NCBI RefSeq assembly: GCF_900129275.1
Contig: NZ_FQUX01000001.1
Span: forward strand, 558,001 to 622,000
Direction of reading: 5' to 3'
DNA: 64,000 bases
From: Arenibacter palladensis
Lineage (GTDB): Bacteria; Bacteroidota; Bacteroidia; Flavobacteriales; Flavobacteriaceae
Positions within the stretch are counted from its first letter, which is position 1, and the number at the start of each line of letters is the position of its first letter. Both the position numbers and the translations under genes were made by a program. Below are positions 18,892-27,802 of the stretch, piece after piece. The notes under the pieces were generated by a model. It was not told the DNA's origin. It saw only the letters and a program-made list of their open reading frames with translations, and did no database searches.

Positions 18892-19594
18892 TAATACTAA
18901 AGTTGCATAATCTTAGCTAAAAACCTACACCTTTGCTTAGTCGATGAACATACAATTTCATTACGGCAAGCATGAAATCGGATCTTCCTTTTATTCAAAA
19001 TTAAACTAATAAGTCGGTTATCTATCCCGAATAGTAGACTTTCCAATCAAAAAATGCACGTAAAGTGACCAATACCATCGCTGAAAATCCATAAATGAAC
19101 TCCTGTGACCTTGTAAATAAATAAAACCGACTTAAGGGTAGGTGATTGAATTGGATTTTATAGGATATAATGCCTGAACCATGCATATACTTCGGCTAAA
19201 TAGAATATACACAACTCTATAAAAAACTAACTGATTAACTGCCTATGCAGCATTCATTGACCAAAGCAATTAAGGGAGAACCTAGTTTTAATTTTTAGGA
19301 AAATCCAGAAATAAAATTCAATATCCCTATTTACCTCGGTTTGAAAATAGACACTTCCTACAGAAATGAAATAAGAGTATATAATTAAATGAATATTCAT
19401 TTTTACGGGATTATTAATAAATCCGAATATGGAATCAGCCCGTGGAGCGTTTTAAAGATAATCCTTCTTACCCGCTACAGAATAGATAAACGAATCCCCA
19501 AGAGATTGCTACCTATACAACACTAATATTGCACCACACAATATGGCGGCATATCTAAAAATGATTCATAATGGAAAACGTAACTTACAAATCA
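18892..19594. other. Gene-free interval of about 700 bases
   Basis: No ORF of 60 or more codons lies here between the DUF2064 and OmpH-like genes. A 54-codon minus-strand ORF (19022-19186) is present but of a length expected by chance in such DNA. No tRNA, repeat or strong hairpin was seen apart from the terminator at its far end. It could be decayed coding sequence. Confidence 0.5.
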
Positions 19595-19632
19595 AAAAAA
19601 AACCTTCGAAGTTTAATTCGAAGGTTTTTTTA
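19594..19632 (-). terminator. Bidirectional terminator downstream of the OmpH-like gene
   Basis: AACCTTCGAA (19601-19610) and TTCGAAGGTT (19617-19626) flank a six-base loop. A runs on one side and T runs on the other make it usable on both strands. On the minus strand it lies 35 bases after the OmpH-like stop codon. Confidence 0.85.
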
Positions 19633-19666
19633 AATATAATTCCTTATGTATAGCACCTCTAATACT

Positions 19667-20176
19667 TTACTCCTTTTTGTATTTATCGTTTAAAATTTTA
19701 ACGATAGCATCCGTAACGTTATGTGCCTCTTTACCGTAAAGCACACTTCCACCGTCTCCACCGGTTAAAATAAAGGAATAACCATTTGATTCTCCAAAAG
19801 CCTTAATTTCCTTTTTTACCTTGGATACCAAACTATCCATCTCCGTTTGCCCCTGCATCTGCAATTGCTGTTCCTCCTGCTGCAACTGTTGCCCTATAAA
19901 CTGACTGCGTTGCTGTAATTGACCGTATTCCTCTTGAGCCTTGGCCTGTGCCATTTTTTGGGCCTTTGCCTGAAAAGCCTGCGCCTCTATCTGAAAGGCC
20001 TGGGATATACTGTCCCTCTTTTTACCAAAAGCGTCACTCCTTGTTTTGAATTTAGCCTCAATATCCACTTTCTCCTGATAAGTGTCCATTAACTTCACAT
20101 TATCCACAAAAGCTATTTTTTCTTGCTGGCAAGATATTGCTCCAATGAATACCAACGCCAAAACTAATTTTTTCAT
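19667..20176 (-). CDS. OmpH/Skp-like periplasmic chaperone, putative lipoprotein
   Basis: A 169-residue protein. The N-terminus MKKLVLALVFIGAISC is a lipoprotein signal with the lipobox Cys at residue 16, so it is probably membrane-anchored rather than freely soluble. The mature part begins IAFVDNVKLMDTYQEK, the OmpH/Skp start, and contains a long Gln/Ala-rich coiled coil (about residues 45-115), the tentacle region of Skp. The C-terminus YSFILTGGDGGSVLYG is the usual closing strand pair. By family it holds unfolded outer-membrane proteins in the periplasm. It has its own -7 element and terminator, so it is monocistronic. Confidence 0.88.
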   Translation of the reverse strand: MKKLVLALVFIGAISCQQEKIAFVDNVKLMDTYQEKVDIEAKFKTRSDAFGKKRDSISQAFQIEAQAFQAKAQKMAQAKAQEEYGQLQQRSQFIGQQLQQEEQQLQMQGQTEMDSLVSKVKKEIKAFGESNGYSFILTGGDGGSVLYGKEAHNVTDAIVKILNDKYKKE

Positions 20177-20199
20177 TTTCTCTTTAGTTTAAATTTGGG

Positions 20200-20207
20200 C
20201 AAAAATA
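20200..20207 (-). promoter_or_regulatory. -7 element of the OmpH-like gene
   Basis: On the minus strand TATTTTTG matches TAnnTTTG exactly, 23 bases before the ATG. No clear TTTG -33 box is visible at the usual distance. Confidence 0.5.
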
Positions 20208-20472
20208 GAAAAGCTTTTTTACAATAAGAGAAAAATTACTATTATTCATAATAGTAACCCCTTAATTCAAATACCCCACCAAATACTCATTTCAACAGAT
20301 AAAACCACTGCATATTTATACGATAATTTAAATTGATTATAAAAACTAAAACAATCAAAAATAACTATTCTATCGGCCCTCTTAAATTGGCCAGAAAAAG
20401 CATTTCTCAAAGGCCTAATGCCATTTATCGTTTGGGTAGTACAACTGCTCTTAAAAGTCTTTAAAATGTGTT

Positions 20473-21303
20473 TTAGCGCCTTTTAATCACATAAATCAAG
20501 GAAGAATACTCCTTAGATCTCAAAGCACGGAGATTGGAGATTAATCCAATTAAAAAGGCCTTTATAAAGTTTTGTTTGCTATTCTTATATTTTTCGGAAA
20601 GAAGAGCAACATAGAAGGCGTCAAAAAACATGGGCTTGGTCCGTACCAATTTCATTCCATATTTTCCAAAGATATTTTGAATACTCTTTTGGGAAAAATG
20701 CCAAAGATGTCTTGGCACATCAAAAGCCGCCCAAAACTCTTTATAGTATTCGGCGTCATAAGATTTAAAGTTGGGAACCGCAATAACTAAGGTTCCGGAT
20801 TCAGTTAGGAGTCCGACCAATTTGGAAACCTGAGATTCTAGATTAGGTAAATGTTCCAAAACATGCCAAAGGGTTATAACCTCAAATTTTTGACCCATTG
20901 GTAAAGTGTTTAAATCATCTAAAAGCATAACACCCTTTTCCTCTGCTTTAAGCCTTGCCAAACCATTAGGTTCAATACCGTAAATTTTCCAGCCATCATG
21001 TTTTGCTCTTACCAAAAAATCTCCAGTACCGGCTCCTACATCCAAAATTGTTTTATCCGTACTCGCATAGGAATTAATTAGCGAAAGCTTACTTTTAAGA
21101 TTGTAACCTTTTACCGTATGATACATTTTATCCACCAAGGACTTCTTGGCATCGGTATGGGAAATATAATCTTCGCTTTCATAATACCGCCCAAGATTAT
21201 CAGGTTGTGGTTCTGTAATCAACATATCCAAAACCGGATCATGCAACAATTTAAACGACTCTCCAGTGAGGGTATAATCCTTGGTTTCCAAATAAAGCTT
21301 CAT
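20473..21303 (-). CDS. Class I SAM-dependent methyltransferase
   Basis: A 276-residue methyltransferase of the Methyltransf_23 type. Motif I is ILDVGAGTGDFLVRAK near residue 89. An acidic residue at IYGIEPNGLA (motif II) and the post-motif VITLWHVLEHLPN (about residue 143) follow. The N-terminal YLETKDYTLTGESFKL lacks a zinc-binding Cys cluster. Such proteins often act on sugars, lipids or quinone-like compounds; nothing here fixes the substrate. It stands alone between long gene-free intervals. Confidence 0.85.
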   Translation of the reverse strand: MKLYLETKDYTLTGESFKLLHDPVLDMLITEPQPDNLGRYYESEDYISHTDAKKSLVDKMYHTVKGYNLKSKLSLINSYASTDKTILDVGAGTGDFLVRAKHDGWKIYGIEPNGLARLKAEEKGVMLLDDLNTLPMGQKFEVITLWHVLEHLPNLESQVSKLVGLLTESGTLVIAVPNFKSYDAEYYKEFWAAFDVPRHLWHFSQKSIQNIFGKYGMKLVRTKPMFFDAFYVALLSEKYKNSKQNFIKAFLIGLISNLRALRSKEYSSLIYVIKRR

Positions 21304-21816
21304 AATTCTGTTAGGCCGATAATAATTATTTTAATAAGCAACGAAGATACTTCAAAACCGTAGTCTATAAAAGTGAATCGCCAGGAAGATTTTAGTTATT
21401 ATAACTGCACTACCCTAACCCAAAAAAATGTTGATTAACTTCCATTTAAAACAAACTTTATAACTAAAATTTTCGATCCTAAATAGTCTAAAGGTGAAAA
21501 CAAATTTAAAATCAACTTGGTCCGAAAAGTTTCCAAAAGATTTAAAAAATATCAAATTCATATTCTCTCTTTCTTGCTTCAAATAACATTAATATGACCA
21601 CAACATAAATTTTAAACCTCTAAAAATAATAGTACAAATAAATTAATTACACGTATAAATCTGCAACCCCTAAATGTCATTTTTACGAGCTAATCCCAAG
21701 TCAGAAAATACAAATAATAGCATGATCGTACTTAGATATTTCTGAGGTAATATTCAACAGTAGCTTTAGCCTTTAATTAATTTTCTTAGCCCAAACAGCA
21801 TATACCATAGAAGCAC
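21304..21816. other. Gene-free interval between methyltransferase and mnmG terminator
   Basis: About 510 AT-rich bases with no supported gene. The part next to 21303 is presumably the methyltransferase leader; the motif TATCTTCG on the minus strand is a seven-of-eight match to the -7 consensus. Nothing else was recognised. Confidence 0.5.
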
Positions 21817-21854
21817 AAAAAAAAGGTGCTTGGCAATTTATCTTGACAAACACC
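21817..21854 (-). terminator. Terminator of the DUF4175-ybeY-mnmG operon
   Basis: On the minus strand GGTGTTTGTCAA pairs with TTGCCAAGCACC around a six-base loop, with two single mismatches, followed by eight T residues. It lies about 97 bases after the mnmG stop, beyond the parS-like site. Confidence 0.75.
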
Positions 21855-21915
21855 TCTCTGTAAAACCAAATCTTTAGTTCCCTAAATAGTCATTAAAACG
21901 CATGAAATTAACCCA

Positions 21916-21931
21916 TGTTCCACGTGGAACA
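21916..21931. promoter_or_regulatory. parS: parS-like centromere site 1 (ParB binding palindrome)
   Basis: TGTTCCACGTGGAACA is a perfect 16-bp palindrome, extended by one matched pair to 18 bp (21915-21932). It fits the bacterial parS consensus TGTTNCACGTGNAACA. It lies 20 bases after the mnmG stop codon, between the gene and its terminator. ParB dimers would bind here and spread to organise the origin region. Confidence 0.85.
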
Positions 21932-21950
21932 TATAGTATTCAATCCAAAT

Positions 21951-23819
21951 TTATCGTCCCATATAGACCAGCAATACACTAATATCGCTTGGAGAAACCC
22001 CACTAATTCTAGAGGCCTGGGATATAGTTACAGGCTGTATTGCCTTTAGCTTTTCCCTAGCTTCATAAGAAAGTGATTTAAGCTTACTGTAGTCAAATCC
22101 CTTGGGAATTTTAATATTCTCAAGCCGCTGTAGCTTATCGGCATTATTCTTTTCCTTGGCGATATAACCCGAATATTTAACCTGAATTTCCGCCTGCTCC
22201 AATATCTCCCTATCCAAATTATTCTCCGAAACAAAGGCCGAAACCTCCTCCAATTGCAACATATGATCCATAGTTACTCTAGGTCTAGAAAACACCTTAA
22301 ACATCTTGTCGGGTTGCCTAACTTTAGAGGAATCTACACTCTCTAAAATAGGATTAATATCATCTGGCTTAAAACTTGTTTCCCGGAAAAATTCAATAAA
22401 AGCATTGGACTTTCTCTCCTTCTCCTCCATTTTATCCAGCCTATCTTTTTTAGCCAATCCCATCTCATAACTCCTGGGCGTAAGTCTCAAATCGGCATTA
22501 TCCTGACGTAAAAGAGTTCTGTATTCCGCCCTGGAAGTAAACATCCTATAAGGCTCCTCAGTACCCTTGGTTATAAGATCATCAACCAAAACTCCAATAT
22601 AAGCCTCGTCTCTATTTAGAATAAAAGATTCCTTATCGTTGATTTTTAAATGTGCATTTATTCCCGCCATTAAACCTTGTGAGGCAGCCTCCTCATAGCC
22701 CGTTGTTCCATTAATCTGACCGGCAAAATACAAGTTATCTATAAGTTTGGTTTCTAATGTATGCTTCAACTGTGTAGGCGGAAAATAGTCATATTCGATG
22801 GCATAACCCGGTCTAAAGAATTTTACATTCTCAAAACCCTTGACAGATTTCAAAGCTTTGTACTGAACATCCTCTGGCAAGGAAGTAGAAAATCCATTAA
22901 CGTAGACCTCCACGGTATTCCACCCCTCCGGCTCTACAAAAAGTTGATGACTATCCTTATCAGCAAACCTATTGATTTTATCTTCAATAGAAGGACAATA
23001 TCTAGGCCCCAAACTCTTAATTCTTCCATTGAACATAGGGGAGCGATCAAAACCTTCCCTTAGCAAATCATGAACCAAAAGACTAGTATGGGTCATATAA
23101 CAATCCCTCTGATGGGTCAAAGCCTTGGTGTCGGAATATGAAAATTTCTCAGGAACCACATCACCAGGTTGTGGGATCATAACAGAATAATCCAAGGAAC
23201 GACCATCTACACGCGGAGGTGTACCAGTCTTCATTCTACCACTTTCAAAACCCAATTCCACTAATTGTTCTGTAATGCCAGTAGCGGCCTTTTCACCAGC
23301 CCTTCCCCCACCAAACTGTTTGTCCCCAATGTGAATTAATCCATTTAAGAAGGTACCGTTGGTTAGCACTACAGATCTTGATCTAATATCTAATCCAAGA
23401 GAAGTCTTCACCCCTACGGCACGACCATTTTCTACCAATAGACCAGACACCATTTCCTGATAAAAATCCACATTTGGAGTATTCTCCAAAGCCATGCGCC
23501 ATTCCTCAGCAAACCGCATCCTATCATTTTGAGTCCTAGGACTCCACATGGCTGGACCTTTACTTTTATTGAGCATCTTAAACTGTATGGCACTCTTGTC
23601 ACTAACAATTCCACTATATCCACCAAGAGCATCTATTTCCCGAACAATCTGTCCCTTAGCAATTCCGCCCATGGCAGGATTACAGGACATCTGTCCAATG
23701 GTCTGTAAGTTCATTGTAACCAATAAGGTCTTAGAACCCAAATTGGCAGAAGCAGCAGCAGCTTCCGCTCCAGCATGACCAGCTCCAACCACTATAACAT
23801 CGTATTCCTTTTCAAACAT
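21951..23819 (-). CDS. mnmG: tRNA uridine-5-carboxymethylaminomethyl(34) synthesis enzyme MnmG
   Basis: With MnmE it modifies the wobble uridine of several tRNAs, using FAD and a folate carbon. The FAD-binding motif VIVVGAGHAGAEAAAASA is at the N-terminus. SCNPAMGGIAKG (about residue 47), LGPRYCPSIEDKI (about 272) and GQINGTTGYEEAASQGLM (about 369) are the two family signatures and their context. The 622-residue length is normal, with the C-terminal SRISGVSPSDISVLLVY helical domain intact. ATG at 23819 is chosen over a TTG three codons earlier. It is the last gene of its operon and is flanked by two parS-like palindromes. Confidence 0.97.
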   Translation of the reverse strand: MFEKEYDVIVVGAGHAGAEAAAASANLGSKTLLVTMNLQTIGQMSCNPAMGGIAKGQIVREIDALGGYSGIVSDKSAIQFKMLNKSKGPAMWSPRTQNDRMRFAEEWRMALENTPNVDFYQEMVSGLLVENGRAVGVKTSLGLDIRSRSVVLTNGTFLNGLIHIGDKQFGGGRAGEKAATGITEQLVELGFESGRMKTGTPPRVDGRSLDYSVMIPQPGDVVPEKFSYSDTKALTHQRDCYMTHTSLLVHDLLREGFDRSPMFNGRIKSLGPRYCPSIEDKINRFADKDSHQLFVEPEGWNTVEVYVNGFSTSLPEDVQYKALKSVKGFENVKFFRPGYAIEYDYFPPTQLKHTLETKLIDNLYFAGQINGTTGYEEAASQGLMAGINAHLKINDKESFILNRDEAYIGVLVDDLITKGTEEPYRMFTSRAEYRTLLRQDNADLRLTPRSYEMGLAKKDRLDKMEEKERKSNAFIEFFRETSFKPDDINPILESVDSSKVRQPDKMFKVFSRPRVTMDHMLQLEEVSAFVSENNLDREILEQAEIQVKYSGYIAKEKNNADKLQRLENIKIPKGFDYSKLKSLSYEAREKLKAIQPVTISQASRISGVSPSDISVLLVYMGR

Positions 23820-23824
23820 AATTT

Positions 23825-24247
23825 TCAATGTTCCACGTGGAACAATTTAATTTTTTCATCTTCCTTTAACCTCATTTGCACGGTCTCCTCTTCGCTTTTA
23901 TCGCCATATCCCAAAAGGTGAAGAACCCCATGCGCCATAACTCTCTTTAATTCCAAGTAAAATTCAACACCAAAATCCATTGCATTTTCCTTCACTCGTT
24001 CTACAGATATAAAAATATCACCAGCTATACCACTCATATCCTCATAAGGGAAAGTAATAATATCCGTGTAGGTATCATGATCAAGATAGTCCTGATTTAT
24101 CTTTAGCAGATACTCATCATCACAAAATATAAAATCCAATTGGCTATAAACCTTATCCTCGGAAAAGATTATCCTACTAATCCAATCGGTAAACTTGGCT
24201 TCATCATCAATACTAAAATCTGTTTCGTAATGGAAATCAATCATCAA
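23825..24247 (-). CDS. ybeY: Endoribonuclease YbeY (rRNA maturation factor)
   Basis: A 140-residue single-strand endoribonuclease of 16S rRNA maturation and ribosome quality control. The zinc motif reads HGVLHLLGYGD (about residues 109-119): two histidines, and Asp where most phyla have the third His, which I recall as usual in Bacteroidota. The last residues (LFHVEH) are encoded by a parS-like palindrome that occupies the 3' end of the gene. The stop codon lies 5 bases before the mnmG ATG. The start overlaps the DUF4175 stop by 11 bases, giving a tight operon. A second ATG follows the first, so either may serve as start. Confidence 0.93.
   Translation of the reverse strand: MMIDFHYETDFSIDDEAKFTDWISRIIFSEDKVYSQLDFIFCDDEYLLKINQDYLDHDTYTDIITFPYEDMSGIAGDIFISVERVKENAMDFGVEFYLELKRVMAHGVLHLLGYGDKSEEETVQMRLKEDEKIKLFHVEH
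23829..23844. promoter_or_regulatory. parS: parS-like centromere site 2, inside the 3' end of ybeY
   Basis: The same perfect 16-bp palindrome TGTTCCACGTGGAACA recurs 1,913 bases from site 1. It is read through as the last codons of ybeY and ends 10 bases from the mnmG ATG. Identity at all 16 positions in two places is not expected by chance. Confidence 0.85.
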
Positions 24248-27200
24248 TCCTAAAATATTCTTTCACCCTTATTTGAAAATTTTGCTGCAAAGGTAATGCT
24301 TGTCTATTTAAAATCTCCACATCATTACGATAATTATCTAATATTGAGGGCCTAGTAAGAATAGGATTCTCAAAGAAATTACCATTACTCTTGCTTTCCC
24401 TCTCCTTGGACTTACCCTGCTTAATGGCGGCATTATCCAACTTCAACATTTCCCTATTAATATTGTTCATCTTATTAATAGTTTGCTGGGTAATGCCATT
24501 TCTTAATAAATCATTTTGAAAATCCTCCATCTGCTTCACCAATTTTTCACCCAGCTTACGATCATCGTTATTGATAAGGTTCTTTAATTGATCCTCAAAT
24601 TGTTCACGCAATAGTTGTTGTTCTTTGTAAATCTCATATAATTCATTTAGTTCCTCTTCACTAGGCCCCGACTGACTGCCACCAGAACCACCCTCGCTTC
24701 CACCTCCGGTACCCTGGCCGGTTTCAGATCCTTGCCCTTCCTTAGAACCCTTCCCCTTGCCATTAGCGCCTTCTTTACCATTATCTCCTGCCCCTCCATC
24801 ACCATCTTTACCATCATTTCCATTCTTCCCAGAATTACCTTCTTCTCCTTTGCCTTTCTTTCCCTCGCCAGAACTACCGCCTTCAGAGCCCTTTTTTCCC
24901 ATCTCTCCCAATTTCTCACCCAACTTTTCCTGGCCCAAAATAATATCCGGTAATTGAAAACCTTCTCCCTCCCCCTTACCCATACTTGGACTCATACTCT
25001 GCTGTAAGTTCTCCAAAACATTGGCCAAAAAATCGTTTAGATTATTAGCTGCGTTGAGAACATATTTTTGATAAGAAGCTCCTTGATACATTTCACTCTC
25101 CGCCATACTCTCCAAAGCTTTATCCAAATTATAATATACTTCTGTAATTTGTTCATTTACGAATTCTGAGAGTTCAGCCTGTCTCAAGGATAAAGCAAAC
25201 AAACTATCATCTACATGTTTGAACAATTCCCTTAATTCTTGTTGTCTTTTAATACCTGCACTGTTAACCGTGCCTGACAATTCCGTTTGACCCAAAGTCT
25301 TATACAATCCTTCCTGTTTAAAAGAAAAAGTGATCAAATTATCCAACAATTGCCTTAACATCTCTGCATCTTCCGCAGTAGAAGAACCCCCTCCTCCACC
25401 AGAATTAGCCGCCAATAAATCGTCCGCTAGTTCTTTCATCTTTTTTGCAGCCGACTTTTGTTTAGACTTAGCTTTATCAGATGTAGACTTATCGCCTTTA
25501 GGTTGCTTGGAAATTTCTTCCATAGCACCACGTTGATCCTTCTTAATATCCTCCATCTTACCCATATCAACCTTTAAGTCAATAGGTTTCTTAAGACTAG
25601 CAATATCCTTCAACAATTCATCTACCTCTTTACTTATCTCTTCAAATTTAGAACCTAAACTATCTTGTTCCTTTTGCTGTTCATCTAAACCCACATCCTT
25701 ATCTACCAAAGCCTCTTGTTCCTTGGACAATTTCATCAAATTGTCACTTAACTGATCCGCCTTTTGTTGAATATAATATCGCTTGGTAAGCTCCAATAAC
25801 TGTTCTAAATTACGATCTGCATTTCTTTGCTTCTTACCTAGTTCCTCCAACCGCTTAGCCAATTCATCCTTGTCCAACTTCTCTGCCAACTTATTCAGCT
25901 CCTCCAACAACCTTTCATTCTTCTTAGCCTCCAATTCCTGCCTTTCCAAACGTTCTTCTAGAAGTTTCTTTAATTTACTATCTTCCTCGGACTTCTTAAG
26001 ATTATCCTTCAATTGCCCACTGAATTTTTTCATTAAATCCTCCTGCACCTCCTGCTGCTTTAAAAAATCCTTGATCCTATTTTGATCTGAAAAACTAAGT
26101 ACACTATTTTCCCTGTCCTGCCTATTAATCTCCTTTAAATTTTCCTGCTGTTCCTTTGACATTTCCAAAGATTTGTCCAGATTCTTGAGAATAGACTTTT
26201 GAAACACTAATTCCCTGTATTTCAGTTGATTATCGCTCAGGAAAACCGAACTAAAGACTTGACTCTTAGTAACCTTTCCATTATGAATGGCATCATTATC
26301 CACAACTTCAAAATAGAAATCATAAACCTCACCTTCCTCCAAATCCAAACCAGAAGGAAAGGTGTAATAAAACTTATTATAATTCACATTTGGATTGGAC
26401 AACACCAAAACCTTTTTATTCTCCTGACCTTTCTTAAAATAGATCAATCTAACAGTATTCAACCTATAATCATCTGTCGCCTCCCCTATATAATATGACA
26501 GATTAGGATTTAAGGAATCTAGAACCTGCTCTACCCGTAAACTTGGAAATGCATCCCTTATAACATTAAAGCGATAACCCAACTTTTCATAGCTAGTCAC
26601 ATTTACATTAGAAATGGACAATTCATAGTCCAAATCAGAATAAACCCGCTTTCTAAAATTAAAAATGTCCCCCACCCTTTGAAACTTCTGAATACTATCC
26701 CCTACATTAAAAAGAACCTCATCCGTAGTCCGGGTCTTCATCCTCCATGAAACACTTGTTCCTTCAGGAAAAACGGCATTACCAGTACTTTTAATTACCT
26801 CATCCTCCCTTTCAGTGTAATCCGGATAGTCCAAAAACATTTCAAAATCAACTATACTTGGAGCCGAGAGTACATTTAAAAAATAATCTTTTGACCTAAA
26901 CCCATTAGATACAAAATAGAAGGAAGTACTCTTTAAAGGACGGGTAAATTCGTATTGGTACAGCCCCTCTTTGAATTGCAAAAGGAACTCCTTACCATCT
27001 ACCACAATGGAAACACTTTCCGGTTTAACCCGCCCTTCCGTTGTTAACGAAACCGTTAAGGATTTGCCCTCAAGTACATCCAAACTAGAAGTCAATAATC
27101 TAAAGGTAAAAGGAGCGGGCGGCTCATAGGCCAAATCGTAATTAACAACCCTTTTATAAGAACTGAAATAGGAAACCACATCCCCAGATATCCATATTAT

Positions 27201-27692
27201 AGCGAAAATAAAAAGAGGTAATAATAAATATTTGGCGTATCCTATATTTTCCTTAAGATCAATAGCCTTTACGAAAGGAACAACACTCAAATCCATAGAT
27301 CTTTGTTGAATACTGGCCAACAGCAATTCCGACTTAGAATTACTTTCGGCTAAATCCAATAGGTTAAAAAGCTTATCCTCCACCTCTGGAAAATGTTTGC
27401 CAATAAGAAGAGAGGCTTCCTTATTACTTAAGCCCCGCTTCCATCTTAATAAGAAAGATAAAGGAGTAATAATAAATTTCCACAACAAGTACAATTCAAC
27501 ACCAACAAATAGCACTAAAAGCAGCAATCTCCCAGTAGAACTCAACCACAAAAAATACTCTATTCCAACAACCGCAAAAAAGAAAAGCAACCCAAAAGCT
27601 AAAAAAAGTAGTAACCCCTTAAGCAACATCTTGGTATAGAACTTTGCAATAAAGGCATTAAGCTTATATAATATTTTATTATAATTATCCAA
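24237..27692 (-). CDS. Large membrane protein of the DUF4175 family
   Basis: A 1151-residue protein. Three membrane segments lie near residues 20-45, 50-78 and 150-173. They are followed by a beta-rich region to about residue 475, a long Lys/Glu/Gln coiled coil (about 485-740), and a Gly/Ser/Lys low-complexity stretch (about 930-1014). A charged helical end finishes with QIRVKEYFRIDD. The layout matches DUF4175, common in Bacteroidota and of unknown function. The bulk is predicted outside the cytoplasm. It is the first gene of the operon with ybeY and mnmG, and its own -33/-7 pair lies just upstream. A structural or envelope-stress role is only a guess. Confidence 0.85.
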   Translation of the reverse strand: MDNYNKILYKLNAFIAKFYTKMLLKGLLLFLAFGLLFFFAVVGIEYFLWLSSTGRLLLLVLFVGVELYLLWKFIITPLSFLLRWKRGLSNKEASLLIGKHFPEVEDKLFNLLDLAESNSKSELLLASIQQRSMDLSVVPFVKAIDLKENIGYAKYLLLPLFIFAIIWISGDVVSYFSSYKRVVNYDLAYEPPAPFTFRLLTSSLDVLEGKSLTVSLTTEGRVKPESVSIVVDGKEFLLQFKEGLYQYEFTRPLKSTSFYFVSNGFRSKDYFLNVLSAPSIVDFEMFLDYPDYTEREDEVIKSTGNAVFPEGTSVSWRMKTRTTDEVLFNVGDSIQKFQRVGDIFNFRKRVYSDLDYELSISNVNVTSYEKLGYRFNVIRDAFPSLRVEQVLDSLNPNLSYYIGEATDDYRLNTVRLIYFKKGQENKKVLVLSNPNVNYNKFYYTFPSGLDLEEGEVYDFYFEVVDNDAIHNGKVTKSQVFSSVFLSDNQLKYRELVFQKSILKNLDKSLEMSKEQQENLKEINRQDRENSVLSFSDQNRIKDFLKQQEVQEDLMKKFSGQLKDNLKKSEEDSKLKKLLEERLERQELEAKKNERLLEELNKLAEKLDKDELAKRLEELGKKQRNADRNLEQLLELTKRYYIQQKADQLSDNLMKLSKEQEALVDKDVGLDEQQKEQDSLGSKFEEISKEVDELLKDIASLKKPIDLKVDMGKMEDIKKDQRGAMEEISKQPKGDKSTSDKAKSKQKSAAKKMKELADDLLAANSGGGGGSSTAEDAEMLRQLLDNLITFSFKQEGLYKTLGQTELSGTVNSAGIKRQQELRELFKHVDDSLFALSLRQAELSEFVNEQITEVYYNLDKALESMAESEMYQGASYQKYVLNAANNLNDFLANVLENLQQSMSPSMGKGEGEGFQLPDIILGQEKLGEKLGEMGKKGSEGGSSGEGKKGKGEEGNSGKNGNDGKDGDGGAGDNGKEGANGKGKGSKEGQGSETGQGTGGGSEGGSGGSQSGPSEEELNELYEIYKEQQLLREQFEDQLKNLINNDDRKLGEKLVKQMEDFQNDLLRNGITQQTINKMNNINREMLKLDNAAIKQGKSKERESKSNGNFFENPILTRPSILDNYRNDVEILNRQALPLQQNFQIRVKEYFRIDD

Positions 27693-27709
27693 AATAGATC
27701 ATTTTATAA

Positions 27710-27740
27710 CCAAGGTACGAAAAAGCCACCTAGTCCCAAA
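27710..27740 (-). promoter_or_regulatory. Promoter of the DUF4175-ybeY-mnmG operon
   Basis: On the minus strand TTTG (27737-27740) and TACCTTGG (27710-27717) are separated by 19 bases. This is close to the Bacteroidota -33/-7 arrangement, with one mismatch in the -7 box. The start codon is 18 bases downstream of the -7 box. Confidence 0.55.
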
Positions 27741-27777
27741 GCACTCAAAACCGAATCCCAAAATAGAACGCTTTATG

Positions 27778-27785
27778 TATCTTTG
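27778..27785 (+). promoter_or_regulatory. -7 element of gltX
   Basis: TATCTTTG is an exact TAnnTTTG match 17 bases before the gltX ATG, implying a very short leader. No TTTG -33 box was seen. It is back to back with the minus-strand operon promoter. Confidence 0.6.
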
Positions 27786-27802
27786 CGCAAAAATAATACT
27801 TC

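Noticed and set aside
19022-19186. A 54-codon minus-strand ORF in the gap after the DUF2064 gene
   Set aside because: It looks partly protein-like (hydrophobic and aromatic), but ORFs of this length are expected by chance in about 770 bases of AT-rich DNA, and no promoter or ribosome site was found.
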